This document shows, one piece after another, positions 1-6,861 of a DNA stretch of 9,240 nt. Every line of letters begins with the position of its first letter. Positions within the stretch are counted from its first letter, which is position 1. The notes beneath the pieces are model-generated. The model saw nothing but the letters and a program-made list of their open reading frames with translations. It was not told the DNA's origin and did not search any database. The position numbers and the translations under genes were made by a program. The DNA comes from an uncultured Flavobacterium sp. (GTDB lineage Bacteria; Bacteroidota; Bacteroidia; Flavobacteriales; Flavobacteriaceae). The stretch is from the NCBI GenBank assembly GCA_946886675.1, contig CAMPIZ010000047.1, positions 1 through 9,240 of the forward strand, in the 5' to 3' direction.

Positions 1-11
1 GTAAGAAAGGG

Positions 12-30
12 TGTTAAAGTATGTTAAAGT
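12..30. repeat. Short near-tandem direct repeat TGTTAAAGT
   Basis: TGTTAAAGT occurs at 12-20 and again at 22-30, a 10-base period, about one helical turn. It lies 18 bases beyond the prfB stop. It could be an operator for a gene left of the window or chance in AT-rich DNA. Confidence 0.4.
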
Positions 31-47
31 GACATATAATAAAAAAT

Positions 48-1146
48 TTATTCTTCGCTTTTCTGTCCCATCATCATTAAATAGGCTTTAAGAAATTCAT
101 CAATATTTCCGTTCATAACTCCTTCTACATCACTGGTTTCATAGCTTGTACGCACATCTTTAACCAGCTTATAAGGATGCATTACATAATTGCGTATTTG
201 GGAACCCCACTCAATTTTCATCTTGTTAGCTTCAATTTCGTCACGCACTGCCTGACGCTTCTTAAGCTCAATTTCATATAGCTGAGACTTTAACAATTGC
301 ATAGCTTTTGTTTTATTGTCCAGCTGCGATCGGGTTTCAGAATTTTCGATAATAATTCCTGTAGGATGGTGGCGAAGGCGCACTGCTGTTTCCACCTTAT
401 TTACATTTTGTCCGCCTGCTCCACTGGAACGCATGGTTTCCCATGTGATGTCTGCAGGGCTTATCTCTATTTCTATAGTATCATCCGCCAGGGGATATAC
501 ATACACCGATGCGAAAGAAGTGTGCCTTTTTGCATTACTGTCAAAAGGGGAGATGCGTACCAGCCTGTGTACGCCGTTTTCACCTTTAAGGTATCCAAAG
601 GAATAATCTCCCTCAAACTCCAGGGTAACCGTTTTAACTCCGGCAACTTCACCAGCCTGAAAGTTAAGTTCTTTAACCTTATAGCCTTCCTTTTCACCCC
701 ACATAATGTACATACGCATAAGCATAGAGGCCCAGTCGCAGCTTTCGGTACCGCCGGCCCCGGCAGTAATTTGTAATACTGCACTAAGGGTGTCCCCTTC
801 GTCGCTAAGCATATTTTTAAACTCAAGGTTCTCTATATGCGCCACGGTTTGGGCATACTGGCTGTCCAGTTCTTCCTCGGTAGCGTCGCCTTCCTTGTAA
901 AATTCATAGATTACCTGCAGCTCTTCTGCCATGGCATTGCCTTTTTCATAATCTTCTACCCACTTCTTTTTAGAGCGCAGGTTTTTTACTATAATTTCGG
1001 CTTCTTTTGCATTGTTCCAAAAGTCTGGAGCAAAGGTTTTTTCTTCTTCGTTAGTAATTTCAATCAGTTTCCTGTCGATGTCAAAGATACCTCCTCAGCG
1101 CACCAAGGCGCTCCATAATACCTTTAATTTGTTCGGTATTTGTCAT
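48..1146 (-). CDS. prfB: Peptide chain release factor 2 (RF2), expressed by programmed +1 frameshift
   Basis: RF2 recognises UGA and UAA stop codons in the ribosomal A site and triggers hydrolysis of the peptidyl-tRNA. The gene starts at the ATG at 1146-1144, reads 21 codons to an in-frame TGA at 1083-1081, then continues in the +1 frame from GAC at 1082 to the stop at 48, giving 365 residues, the same length as E. coli RF2. The shifted frame joins without a break to the long downstream frame, whose first Met (at 932) is residue 72. The anticodon-like SPF tripeptide is at about residues 199-201 and the catalytic GGQ at 244-246 (GAGGQNVNK context). A reading that begins at 932 would lose most of the N-terminal domain and is wrong. 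No terminator is visible in the 47 bases after the stop. Identification is near certain from the motifs. Confidence 0.96.
1081..1095 (-). promoter_or_regulatory. prfB: prfB programmed +1 frameshift (recoding) site
   Basis: On the minus strand the site reads AGGAGG TAT CTT TGA C. It has an internal Shine-Dalgarno-like AGGAGG (1095-1090), the slippery CTT codon (1086-1084), the in-frame TGA stop (1083-1081) and a following C, a poor termination context. This matches the well-known bacterial prfB autoregulation element, in which low RF2 lets the ribosome slip one base forward on CTT and make full-length RF2. The stop is codon 22 here; in E. coli it is codon 26. Confidence 0.95.
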
Positions 1147-1155
1147 AAATAAATG

Positions 1156-1163
1156 TAGATTTG
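1156..1163 (+). promoter_or_regulatory. Candidate -7 promoter box for the threonine aldolase gene
   Basis: TAGATTTG is a full match to TAnnTTTG, 31 bases before the aldolase ATG. The -33 element is not convincing: the nearby TTTG sequences at 1128-1131 and 1139-1142 are badly spaced. It sits just 5 bases from the opposite-strand box for prfB, so the two divergent promoters would overlap. Confidence 0.35.
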
Positions 1164-1168
1164 TATTG

Positions 1169-1176
1169 CAAAAATA
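1169..1176 (-). promoter_or_regulatory. Candidate -7 promoter box for prfB
   Basis: The minus strand reads TATTTTTG, a full match to the Bacteroidota -7 consensus TAnnTTTG, 22 bases upstream of the prfB ATG. No clear -33 TTG lies at the expected distance upstream, so the call rests on one box and the position. Confidence 0.4.
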
Positions 1177-1194
1177 AGCTATACTTTTCATAAT

Positions 1195-2220
1195 ATGGAA
1201 ATAAATTTAGTAAGCGACACGGTAACAAGGCCATCACACGAAATGCTTCAGCATATGTTCAGGGCAAAAGTGGGTGATGATGTATATAAACAGGATCCTA
1301 CGGTAAACGAACTTGAAGATGCTGTTGCCGGACTTTTTGGAATGGAAGCTGCTTTATTTTTTCCATCGGGCACTATGGCAAACCAGGCGGCCATAAAACT
1401 GCATACTAACCCGGGCGACGAACTTATTTGCGATAAGTGGGCTCATGTTTATAATTATGAAGGCGGAGGCATTGCTTTTAACAGTGGTGTTTCGGCTAAG
1501 CTTATTGATGGGGAGAGGGGTATGATAACGGCAGGTCAGGTGGCAGAAGCCATTAACCCGCCCGATTTTTACCATAGCCCGCTTACTACACTCGTTTGTA
1601 TAGAAAATACTACCAATAAAGGCGGAGGTGCCTGTTATGATATAGAAACCCTAAAGCAGATAAAAGAGGTTTGTGCTGCAAACAACCTTAAATACCATCT
1701 TGATGGTGCAAGACTTTGGAATGCCCTTGTGGCAAGGAGGCAGCACCCTAAGCAGTTTGGTGAAATGTTTGATACAATTTCGGTATGTCTCAGTAAGGGG
1801 CTTGGTGCACCAGTAGGCTCTGTTCTTATAGGTATCAAAGAAACCATAAATAAAGCAATACGTATAAGGAAAGTACTTGGTGGCGGTATGCGGCAGGCGG
1901 GTTATCTTGCGGCGGCAGGCCTTTATGCCTTACAGCATAATGTAGGCCGTATGGAAGAGGACCACAAACGCGCCCGCGAAATAGGTGCACTTTTACAGCA
2001 GCTTAACTGGGTTGACAAAGTGGAAATGGTCGAGACAAATATTTTAATATTTTCCATAAAACCGCAATATAGTGAGGCTGCGCTTATGGACAAGCTAAAA
2101 CAAAAGAGCATTTTTATAAGTGCACTAGGTAAAGGCAAACTGCGTATTGTAACCCATTTGGATTACAAGGGTGTTATGCACGATTATGTGCTTGAAACGC
2201 TGCAAAAGCTTAGTTTGTAG
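1195..2220 (+). CDS. ltaE: Low-specificity L-threonine aldolase (PLP-dependent, fold type I)
   Basis: Predicted to cleave L-threonine or L-allo-threonine to glycine and acetaldehyde in the cytoplasm, using pyridoxal phosphate. The 341 residues cover the whole family length (E. coli LtaE is 333). Family landmarks are in order: the N-terminal LVSDTVTRPS segment, the cofactor-phosphate region FFPSGTMANQ (about 55-64), the ring-stacking His84 in KWAHVYNYEGGG, Asp170 and Arg173 in HLDGARLWNA, and the Schiff-base lysine Lys201 in SVCLSKGLGAPVGS. A late Arg in KLRIVTHLD fits the substrate-carboxylate arginine. The ATG at 1195 is preceded by AT-rich sequence with no Shine-Dalgarno, usual for this phylum. 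It is transcribed divergently from prfB and convergently with the YbaB gene, so it is probably monocistronic. Stereo-preference (L-threonine versus L-allo-threonine) cannot be read from the sequence. Confidence 0.93.
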   Translation: MEINLVSDTVTRPSHEMLQHMFRAKVGDDVYKQDPTVNELEDAVAGLFGMEAALFFPSGTMANQAAIKLHTNPGDELICDKWAHVYNYEGGGIAFNSGVSAKLIDGERGMITAGQVAEAINPPDFYHSPLTTLVCIENTTNKGGGACYDIETLKQIKEVCAANNLKYHLDGARLWNALVARRQHPKQFGEMFDTISVCLSKGLGAPVGSVLIGIKETINKAIRIRKVLGGGMRQAGYLAAAGLYALQHNVGRMEEDHKRAREIGALLQQLNWVDKVEMVETNILIFSIKPQYSEAALMDKLKQKSIFISALGKGKLRIVTHLDYKGVMHDYVLETLQKLSL

Positions 2221-2240
2221 TTTAGTGTTGGGGTTGAAAA

Positions 2241-2290
2241 GCCTTGGAGGAGAATCCTCACTACATTTCATGTCTATCGAAATGACAAGG
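2241..2290. repeat. Hairpin-rich intergenic segment, possible degenerate interspersed repeat
   Basis: Two adjacent inverted repeats are visible: GAGGA (2247-2251) with TCCTC (2255-2259) around a 3-base loop, and CATTTC (2264-2269) with GAAATG (2279-2284) around a 9-base loop. Read on the minus strand it contains TTGTCATTTCGA followed by a GATTCTCCTCC segment, which resembles short noncoding repeats I associate with flavobacterial intergenic regions. The resemblance is from memory; copy number cannot be judged from one window. Confidence 0.35.
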
Positions 2291-2306
2291 TAATCTTTCT
2301 GAAATC

Positions 2307-2336
2307 AAAAAAGCGCAGATTAAACATCCACGCTTT
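2307..2336 (-). terminator. Probable intrinsic terminator of the YbaB gene
   Basis: The arms AAAGCG (2310-2315) and CGCTTT (2331-2336) pair. Inside, GAT (2318-2320) can pair with ATC (2326-2328) across a CA/CA internal loop. On the minus strand the stem is followed by a run of six T (2312-2307, partly inside the stem). It lies 23 bases beyond the YbaB stop. The stem is weak, so efficiency is uncertain, and no equal T-run serves the plus-strand aldolase gene. Confidence 0.5.
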
Positions 2337-2358
2337 CTAATTTCTAAATTCTTTAATA

Positions 2359-2682
2359 TTATTTAAACATATCCAGTCCCGGTATGTTTGGCATGCCGTC
2401 TTTTGCTACAGCGCCAAGCTCTGCTTCATTTACTGCTGTTGCTTTTGCAATGGCCTTATTCATAACCAGAACAAGGTAGTCTTCAAGCTGCTCTTTATCT
2501 TCTAACAGTTCATCGGCCACAGTTATCGATTTAACCTCACGGTTTGCGGTAAGTGTAACCTTTAAAAGTCCGTCGCTGCTTTGCTCGTCAACCAAAACAG
2601 TATCAAGCCTTTTCTTTGTTTCTTCTATTTTTTGCTGGGTCTCTTTAAGCTTACCCATCATGCCCATAATATCTCCAAACAT
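2359..2682 (-). CDS. YbaB/EbfC family nucleoid-associated DNA-binding protein
   Basis: A small cytoplasmic protein of 107 residues, typical family length. The family forms tweezer-like homodimers that bind DNA and associate with the nucleoid. Visible features are the Met/Gly-rich start ([13 protein letters not shown]), a charged helix of Gln, Glu and Lys (about 12-33), the central strand region [20 protein letters not shown] (about 36-55), an acidic stretch [14 protein letters not shown], a conserved NKAIAKA helix, and a Gly/Pro-rich tail ([13 protein letters not shown]). In Proteobacteria the gene often sits between dnaX and recR. Here it has neither neighbour and is flanked by a convergent aldolase gene and a divergent peptidase gene, so the context adds nothing about its job. 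The ATG at 2682 gives the normal N-terminus. Confidence 0.93.
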   Translation of the reverse strand: MFGDIMGMMGKLKETQQKIEETKKRLDTVLVDEQSSDGLLKVTLTANREVKSITVADELLEDKEQLEDYLVLVMNKAIAKATAVNEAELGAVAKDGMPNIPGLDMFK

Positions 2683-2709
2683 TTTTTAAGATTTTTAAAA
2701 ATTATTCCG

Positions 2710-2717
2710 CAAAAATA
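2710..2717 (-). promoter_or_regulatory. Candidate -7 promoter box for the YbaB gene
   Basis: The minus strand reads TATTTTTG, a full match to TAnnTTTG, 27 bases upstream of the YbaB ATG, which implies a short leader of about 20 bases. No good -33 TTG is present at the expected spacing. Confidence 0.4.
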
Positions 2718-2753
2718 TTAAATTGCAGAGTTATATACTAATCATTTAAAAGA

Positions 2754-4886
2754 ATGAAAAAACACTTATTTATAAGTTGTGTTTGTGTTATTTTTGCATC
2801 CGAAGCCCAAACTAAAAAATCTAAAATGACAGAAACCATAATACCGCCCGTTGCAGCCATTAATCCAACCAAACTGGAAAAGCACGGCGATATAAGGATA
2901 GACAATTACTACTGGCTTAATGAACGCGAAAATCCCGAAGTAATTGATTACCTGAACAAAGAGAATGAATATTACCAGCAATCTACTGCACATACAAAAG
3001 ATTTTCAGAAGTCCCTGTATGAAGAAATGAAAGGCAGGATTAAGGAAGACGATTCTTCTGTGCCTTACCTATATAACGGTTACTACTACATTACAAGATT
3101 TGAAACAGGGAAAGACTATCCCATATATGCCCGTAAAAAAAGCAGCCTTGATGCTCCCGAAGAAATTATGTTTGATTGTAATGAAATGGCAAAAGGGCAT
3201 AACTACTTTAACCTTAATGGCATTAACATAAGTGAAGATAACAAATGGGCAGCCTTTGGTACAGATACCGTATCGAGAAGGCAGTATACCATACAGGTAA
3301 AAAATCTGGTAACGGGCGAAATTTTACCTTTGAGAATAGAAAATACAACAGGAGGCTCTACATGGGCAGGAGATAATAAAACACTTTTTTATACACGAAA
3401 AGACCCTGTTACCCTTCGTTCAGAAAAAATATACAAGCATATATTAGGTACAGGTTCCGAAAATGACGCTCTTATATACCACGAGAAAGACGACACCTTT
3501 AGTACTTATGTGTATAAGGAAAAATCTAAAAAATATATAGTAATAGGTTCCAGTAGTACGCTAACCAGCGAGTACAGGATACTGGATGCTAAAAAACCTG
3601 ATGGTGAGTTTAAAATATTCCAGCCAAGGACGAGAGGACTGGAATATGATATAAGCCACTACGGAGATAAGTTTTATATTGTTACCAATAAAGACAAAGC
3701 TACCAACTTTAAGCTGATGGTAACTCCCGAGGGCAAAACCGGGATGGAAAACTGGAAAGATGTTTTAGAGCACCGTGAAGATGTGCTTGTAGAAGGGATA
3801 GATATTTTTAAAAATTACCTTGTTATATCTGAACGTTCAAACGGGCTTAATAAAATAAGGATTCGCCCGTGGGATGGTAATGATGAATATTACCTGCCAT
3901 TTGAAAGCGAAACTTATACTGCTTATACCACTACAAATGTTGATTTTGATACCGATGTGCTTCGTTATGGTTACCAGTCGCTAGCAACACCAAGCTCGGT
4001 TATCGATTTTAATATGAAAACACAGGAGAAAACTGTTAAAAAAGAACAGGTTGTTTTGGGTGGTAAGTTTGATAAGAACAATTATGAAGAAAAAAGGGTA
4101 TGGGCTACCGCACAGGACGGAACAAAAGTGCCTATATCTATGGTGTACCGAAAAGGTATTAAGCAGGATGGTACAAACCCGCTGCTGCTATATGCATACG
4201 GCTCTTATGGTGCTTCTATGGATGCCTATTTTTCTTCTATAAGACTAAGTCTTTTAGACAGGGGCTTTATTTATGCCATTGCACACATAAGGGGCGGGGA
4301 AGACCTGGGCCGTGAATGGTATGAAAACGGAAAACTGCTTAAAAAGAAAAATACCTTTACAGACTTTATAGACTGTTCAAGATATGTAATTGAGCAAAAA
4401 TATACTTCGCCGGAGCATTTGTATGCCGAAGGCGGATCGGCAGGAGGACTGCTTATGGGAGCTGTTGTAAACATGGCGCCGCAACTTTATAATGGCGTTA
4501 TAGCCCAGGTTCCTTTTGTAGATGTGGTAACAACAATGCTGGACGATTCTATTCCGCTAACTACAGGGGAGTATGATGAATGGGGTAACCCTAACGAAAA
4601 AGAATATTATGACTATATGAAGTCATATTCACCTTACGATAATGTAGTTGCTCAGGAATATCCTAATATGCTTATAACCACTGGTCTGCACGATTCGCAG
4701 GTGCAATATTGGGAACCTGCAAAATGGGTTGCAAAACTTAGAGTTACAAAAACCAATAATAAACAACTTTATCTTGATACTAACATGGAAGCGGGGCACG
4801 GCGGGGCTTCCGGCCGTTTTGAAGCTCTTAAGGAGGTCGCAAAAGAGTATAGTTTTTTATTGGATTTAGAAGGAATTCAGGAGTAA
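2754..4886 (+). CDS. ptrB: Oligopeptidase B-like S9A serine peptidase (protease II), probably exported
   Basis: Family S9A enzymes have a seven-bladed propeller gating an alpha/beta-hydrolase domain and cut short peptides. Oligopeptidase B cuts after Arg or Lys. The propeller spans about residues 75-440 and the catalytic domain about 450-705. The triad is Ser562 (EGGSAGG), Asp647 (GLHDSQVQYW) and His682 (AGHGGASGRF), each exactly 30 residues beyond E. coli Ser532, Asp617 and His652. By the same offset the S1 acidic pair Glu576/Glu578 is Glu606/Asp608 and Asp460 is Asp490, but Asp462 is Tyr492. The ATG at 2754 adds a basic MKKH followed by a hydrophobic stretch (residues 5-15) and a possible cleavage site near ASEAQ (15-19). 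Starting at Met25 would give 686 residues, the E. coli length, without a signal. I prefer the longer start because the leader looks like a signal peptide. The gene ends 79 bp before the next gene on the same strand. Confidence 0.93.
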   Translation: MKKHLFISCVCVIFASEAQTKKSKMTETIIPPVAAINPTKLEKHGDIRIDNYYWLNERENPEVIDYLNKENEYYQQSTAHTKDFQKSLYEEMKGRIKEDDSSVPYLYNGYYYITRFETGKDYPIYARKKSSLDAPEEIMFDCNEMAKGHNYFNLNGINISEDNKWAAFGTDTVSRRQYTIQVKNLVTGEILPLRIENTTGGSTWAGDNKTLFYTRKDPVTLRSEKIYKHILGTGSENDALIYHEKDDTFSTYVYKEKSKKYIVIGSSSTLTSEYRILDAKKPDGEFKIFQPRTRGLEYDISHYGDKFYIVTNKDKATNFKLMVTPEGKTGMENWKDVLEHREDVLVEGIDIFKNYLVISERSNGLNKIRIRPWDGNDEYYLPFESETYTAYTTTNVDFDTDVLRYGYQSLATPSSVIDFNMKTQEKTVKKEQVVLGGKFDKNNYEEKRVWATAQDGTKVPISMVYRKGIKQDGTNPLLLYAYGSYGASMDAYFSSIRLSLLDRGFIYAIAHIRGGEDLGREWYENGKLLKKKNTFTDFIDCSRYVIEQKYTSPEHLYAEGGSAGGLLMGAVVNMAPQLYNGVIAQVPFVDVVTTMLDDSIPLTTGEYDEWGNPNEKEYYDYMKSYSPYDNVVAQEYPNMLITTGLHDSQVQYWEPAKWVAKLRVTKTNNKQLYLDTNMEAGHGGASGRFEALKEVAKEYSFLLDLEGIQE

Positions 4887-4901
4887 TTAAATTTTTTTTG
4901 T

Positions 4902-4909
4902 TAGATTTG
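4902..4909 (+). promoter_or_regulatory. Candidate -7 promoter box for the CBS-like gene
   Basis: TAGATTTG matches TAnnTTTG fully and lies 56 bases before the ATG at 4966, inside the 79-bp gap after the peptidase stop. No -33 TTG is found at proper spacing. It would let the PLP-enzyme gene be transcribed independently of the peptidase gene. No hairpin terminator is visible in the gap, so read-through is also possible. Confidence 0.4.
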
Positions 4910-4965
4910 CAAGGTTTTGAGGTCAATTAAACTTTGTAATAGTTTACCTTACTAACTTATTTTTT

Positions 4966-6006
4966 ATGAAAGAAGAAATAAAAGCCTATAATAATGTATT
5001 GGAATTAATTGGGAATACACCACTGATTAAGCTCAATAAAATTACAAAAGGATTAAAAGGAAATTTTTACGCTAAAGTAGAGGCATTTAATCCGGGCCAT
5101 TCAACTAAAGACAGGATTGCACTTTACATCATTGAAGAAGCCGAGAAAAAAGGCATACTGAAGCCGGGAGATACCATTATCGAAACCACTTCAGGAAATA
5201 CAGGCTTCAGTGTTGCGATGGTAAGCATTATTAAAGGTTATGACTGCGTACTGGCAGTAAGCTCTAAATCTTCAAGAGATAAAATTGATATGCTGCGTGC
5301 CATGGGGGCAAAAGTTTATGTATGCCCGGCAAACGTTTCTGCAGACGATCCCCGTTCTTATTATAATGTGGCAAAAAGGCTTCATGAAGAGATAAAAGGA
5401 TCTGTTTACATTAACCAGTATTTTAATGATCTGAATATAGATGCACACTACACTACTACCGGCCCTGAAATATGGGAGCAGACAAATGGTAAGATAACGC
5501 ATCTTGTTGCCTGCAGCGGTACAGGAGGTACAATATCCGGAGCGGCACGCTACCTTAAAGAGCAAAACCCAAATATTAAGATTTTAGGCGTTGATGCTTT
5601 TGGTTCGGTACTTAAAAAATACCACGAAACCAAAGAGTTTGATAACGAAGAGATATATCCTTACAGAATAGAAGGGCTTGGTAAAAACCTAATCCCTACG
5701 GCAACCGACTTTGATGCTATAGATAAGTTTATAAAAGTATCGGACGAGGATAGTGCTCATACAGCAAGGCAGATTGCCAAGACTGAAGGCCTTTTTGTAG
5801 GTTATACAAGTGGCGCGGCACTACAGGCTGTTAAGCAGTATGCCGAAGCAGGTGAGTTTGATGAAAACAGTAATGTTATCATGATTTTCCCAGATCACGG
5901 TTCACGCTACATGAGTAAAGTGTTTAGTGATGAATGGATGAATGAGCAGGGTTTTTTCGACAGCATCAACATGGAAGAAACTCAAAGAATTGAATTTATT
6001 AAATAA
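4966..6006 (+). CDS. Cystathionine beta-synthase/cysteine synthase-family PLP enzyme, catalytic domain only
   Basis: A fold type II PLP enzyme of 346 residues that should make cystathionine from serine plus homocysteine, or cysteine from O-acetylserine plus sulfide. Visible landmarks are the start [13 protein letters not shown], the Schiff-base lysine Lys48 in NPGHSTKDR, the substrate loop TTSGNTG (74-80), the phosphate-binding loop SGTGGT (184-189) and YTSGAA (280-285), which carries the serine that contacts the pyridine nitrogen. The segment [13 protein letters not shown] and the late [16 protein letters not shown] resemble cystathionine beta-synthase more than bacterial CysK or CysM. There is no C-terminal CBS (Bateman) domain pair, so no S-adenosylmethionine-type regulation is expected. 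Before the lysine, most relatives have Ser-Val or Ser-Ile; here it is Ser-Thr. The gene ends in a strong terminator. Choice between the two reactions is uncertain; a sulfur amino-acid role is likely. Confidence 0.85.
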   Translation: MKEEIKAYNNVLELIGNTPLIKLNKITKGLKGNFYAKVEAFNPGHSTKDRIALYIIEEAEKKGILKPGDTIIETTSGNTGFSVAMVSIIKGYDCVLAVSSKSSRDKIDMLRAMGAKVYVCPANVSADDPRSYYNVAKRLHEEIKGSVYINQYFNDLNIDAHYTTTGPEIWEQTNGKITHLVACSGTGGTISGAARYLKEQNPNIKILGVDAFGSVLKKYHETKEFDNEEIYPYRIEGLGKNLIPTATDFDAIDKFIKVSDEDSAHTARQIAKTEGLFVGYTSGAALQAVKQYAEAGEFDENSNVIMIFPDHGSRYMSKVFSDEWMNEQGFFDSINMEETQRIEFIK

Positions 6007-6026
6007 GATTAGTATAGCAATATAAC

Positions 6027-6057
6027 AAAAGCCATCCCGATAAAGGATGGCTTTTTT
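6027..6057 (+). terminator. Intrinsic terminator of the CBS-like gene
   Basis: A perfect 10-bp stem, AAAGCCATCC (6028-6037) with GGATGGCTTT (6045-6054), around a 7-base loop, continues into a run of six T (6052-6057). It begins about 20 bases after the stop codon. The upstream A-run could give weak activity on the other strand. Confidence 0.92.
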
Positions 6058-6073
6058 GATTGAGTATATTCAC

Positions 6074-6108
6074 AAAAAAAACCATCCCGGACACAGTGGG
6101 ATGGTTTT
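6074..6108 (-). terminator. Intrinsic terminator of the DUF2807 gene
   Basis: A perfect 11-bp stem, AAAACCATCCC (6078-6088) with GGGATGGTTTT (6098-6108), around a 9-base loop. On the minus strand it is followed by T residues to 6074, a tract of eight counting the stem end. It lies about 27 bases after the stop of the minus-strand gene. The four T on the plus side also allow some bidirectional activity. Confidence 0.9.
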
Positions 6109-6135
6109 CGTTGCAAAAAGTAAGCATAAAACAAG

Positions 6136-6861
6136 TTAGAAAGCCTTAAACTCTCCCGAACCTGAACGTTTTAAATCCTGTGTTTTAGGATTTCCGGCTA
6201 TTGCAACATTGCCTGAGCCGCTTATTTTTCCTGTAACAGCCTGATTGCATACAATATCCGCATTGCCTGAACCTGATACTGCTACATTTACATTTGATGA
6301 ATCCAGTTTTAAAGCCTTTATACTGCCGGAACCTATTACCATACATTTAAAATCCTGAACGGCTCCGGTAAGTGTTATACAGCCAGAACCCAGTACATAA
6401 GCCTCTCCCTGTGCAGAATATAGATTGAAGTCCATACTGCCGGATCCTTCCAGCTGCAGCTTCATGTTTGTGTTAAGTGTGTTTCTGGAAGTTATACTGC
6501 CTGCACCTTTAAGGTAGATAGTATTAAGGCTGGTGTAATAAGGTATTTTTATAGCTACCTTATTGTTTTTGTGCGCCTGAAATTTTTTGTCTTTAGGAAG
6601 ATTTATTTCAAGCGTACGGTCGTTCACGCTTACTTCAATAAGGTTTACAATATTCTCAGACCCCTCAAGGGTTATGGTACCTGTAGTGCCGGATACCAGT
6701 GTTACTTCAAAAGGGCCGTTAATTTTAAGCGAGCTAAACTCTGTTACTGTCCTTTTTTCTTTTACGTTTTTACCATTTCCGGTAATAATTTCCTGGCTGC
6801 CTTGTGCTGCAGCGGTTAGCACTGCAAAAAAGCATGCTAACATTAATAACTGTTTTTTCAT
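6136..6861 (-). CDS. Exported GIN-domain protein (DUF2807 family) with GSG beta-repeats
   Basis: A 241-residue protein of the Bacteroidota head-GIN/DUF2807 family, sometimes labelled putative auto-transporter adhesin; its function is unknown. Residues 1-20 form a signal peptide (MKK, hydrophobic core, TAAAQ at the end). The head segment with INGPFEVTLVSG is at about 47-58. After it come seven glycine turns, GAGS at 119, GSGS 139, GSGC 158, GSGS 177, GSGN 197, GSGN 215 and GSGE 234, at 18-20 residue spacing, as expected for rungs of a parallel beta-helix or beta-solenoid. No lipobox, C-terminal sorting domain or membrane anchor is visible, so it is probably periplasmic or surface-associated. 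It lies 113 bp downstream of the other beta-repeat gene on the same strand without an intervening terminator, so it may be co-transcribed, and it ends in its own strong terminator. Confidence 0.87.
   Translation of the reverse strand: MKKQLLMLACFFAVLTAAAQGSQEIITGNGKNVKEKRTVTEFSSLKINGPFEVTLVSGTTGTITLEGSENIVNLIEVSVNDRTLEINLPKDKKFQAHKNNKVAIKIPYYTSLNTIYLKGAGSITSRNTLNTNMKLQLEGSGSMDFNLYSAQGEAYVLGSGCITLTGAVQDFKCMVIGSGSIKALKLDSSNVNVAVSGSGNADIVCNQAVTGKISGSGNVAIAGNPKTQDLKRSGSGEFKAF

Noticed and set aside
297..826. Open frames of 96-159 codons on the plus strand and a 117-codon minus-strand frame inside prfB
   Set aside because: They lie in other frames of a certain prfB gene, have low-complexity or Cys/Phe-rich translations and no family resemblance; shadows of the real gene.
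48..932. prfB as a 294-residue protein starting at the ATG at 932
   Set aside because: The frame continues open upstream and joins an RF2-like N-terminus through the frameshift site, giving the normal 365 residues.
1081..1083. The in-frame TGA as a pseudogene-making mutation
   Set aside because: The exact recoding context AGGAGG-TAT-CTT-TGA-C and perfect continuation in the +1 frame show programmed frameshifting, not decay.
4891..4899. T-run after the peptidase stop as an intrinsic terminator
   Set aside because: No GC-rich inverted repeat precedes the T-run, so it is only AT-rich spacer.
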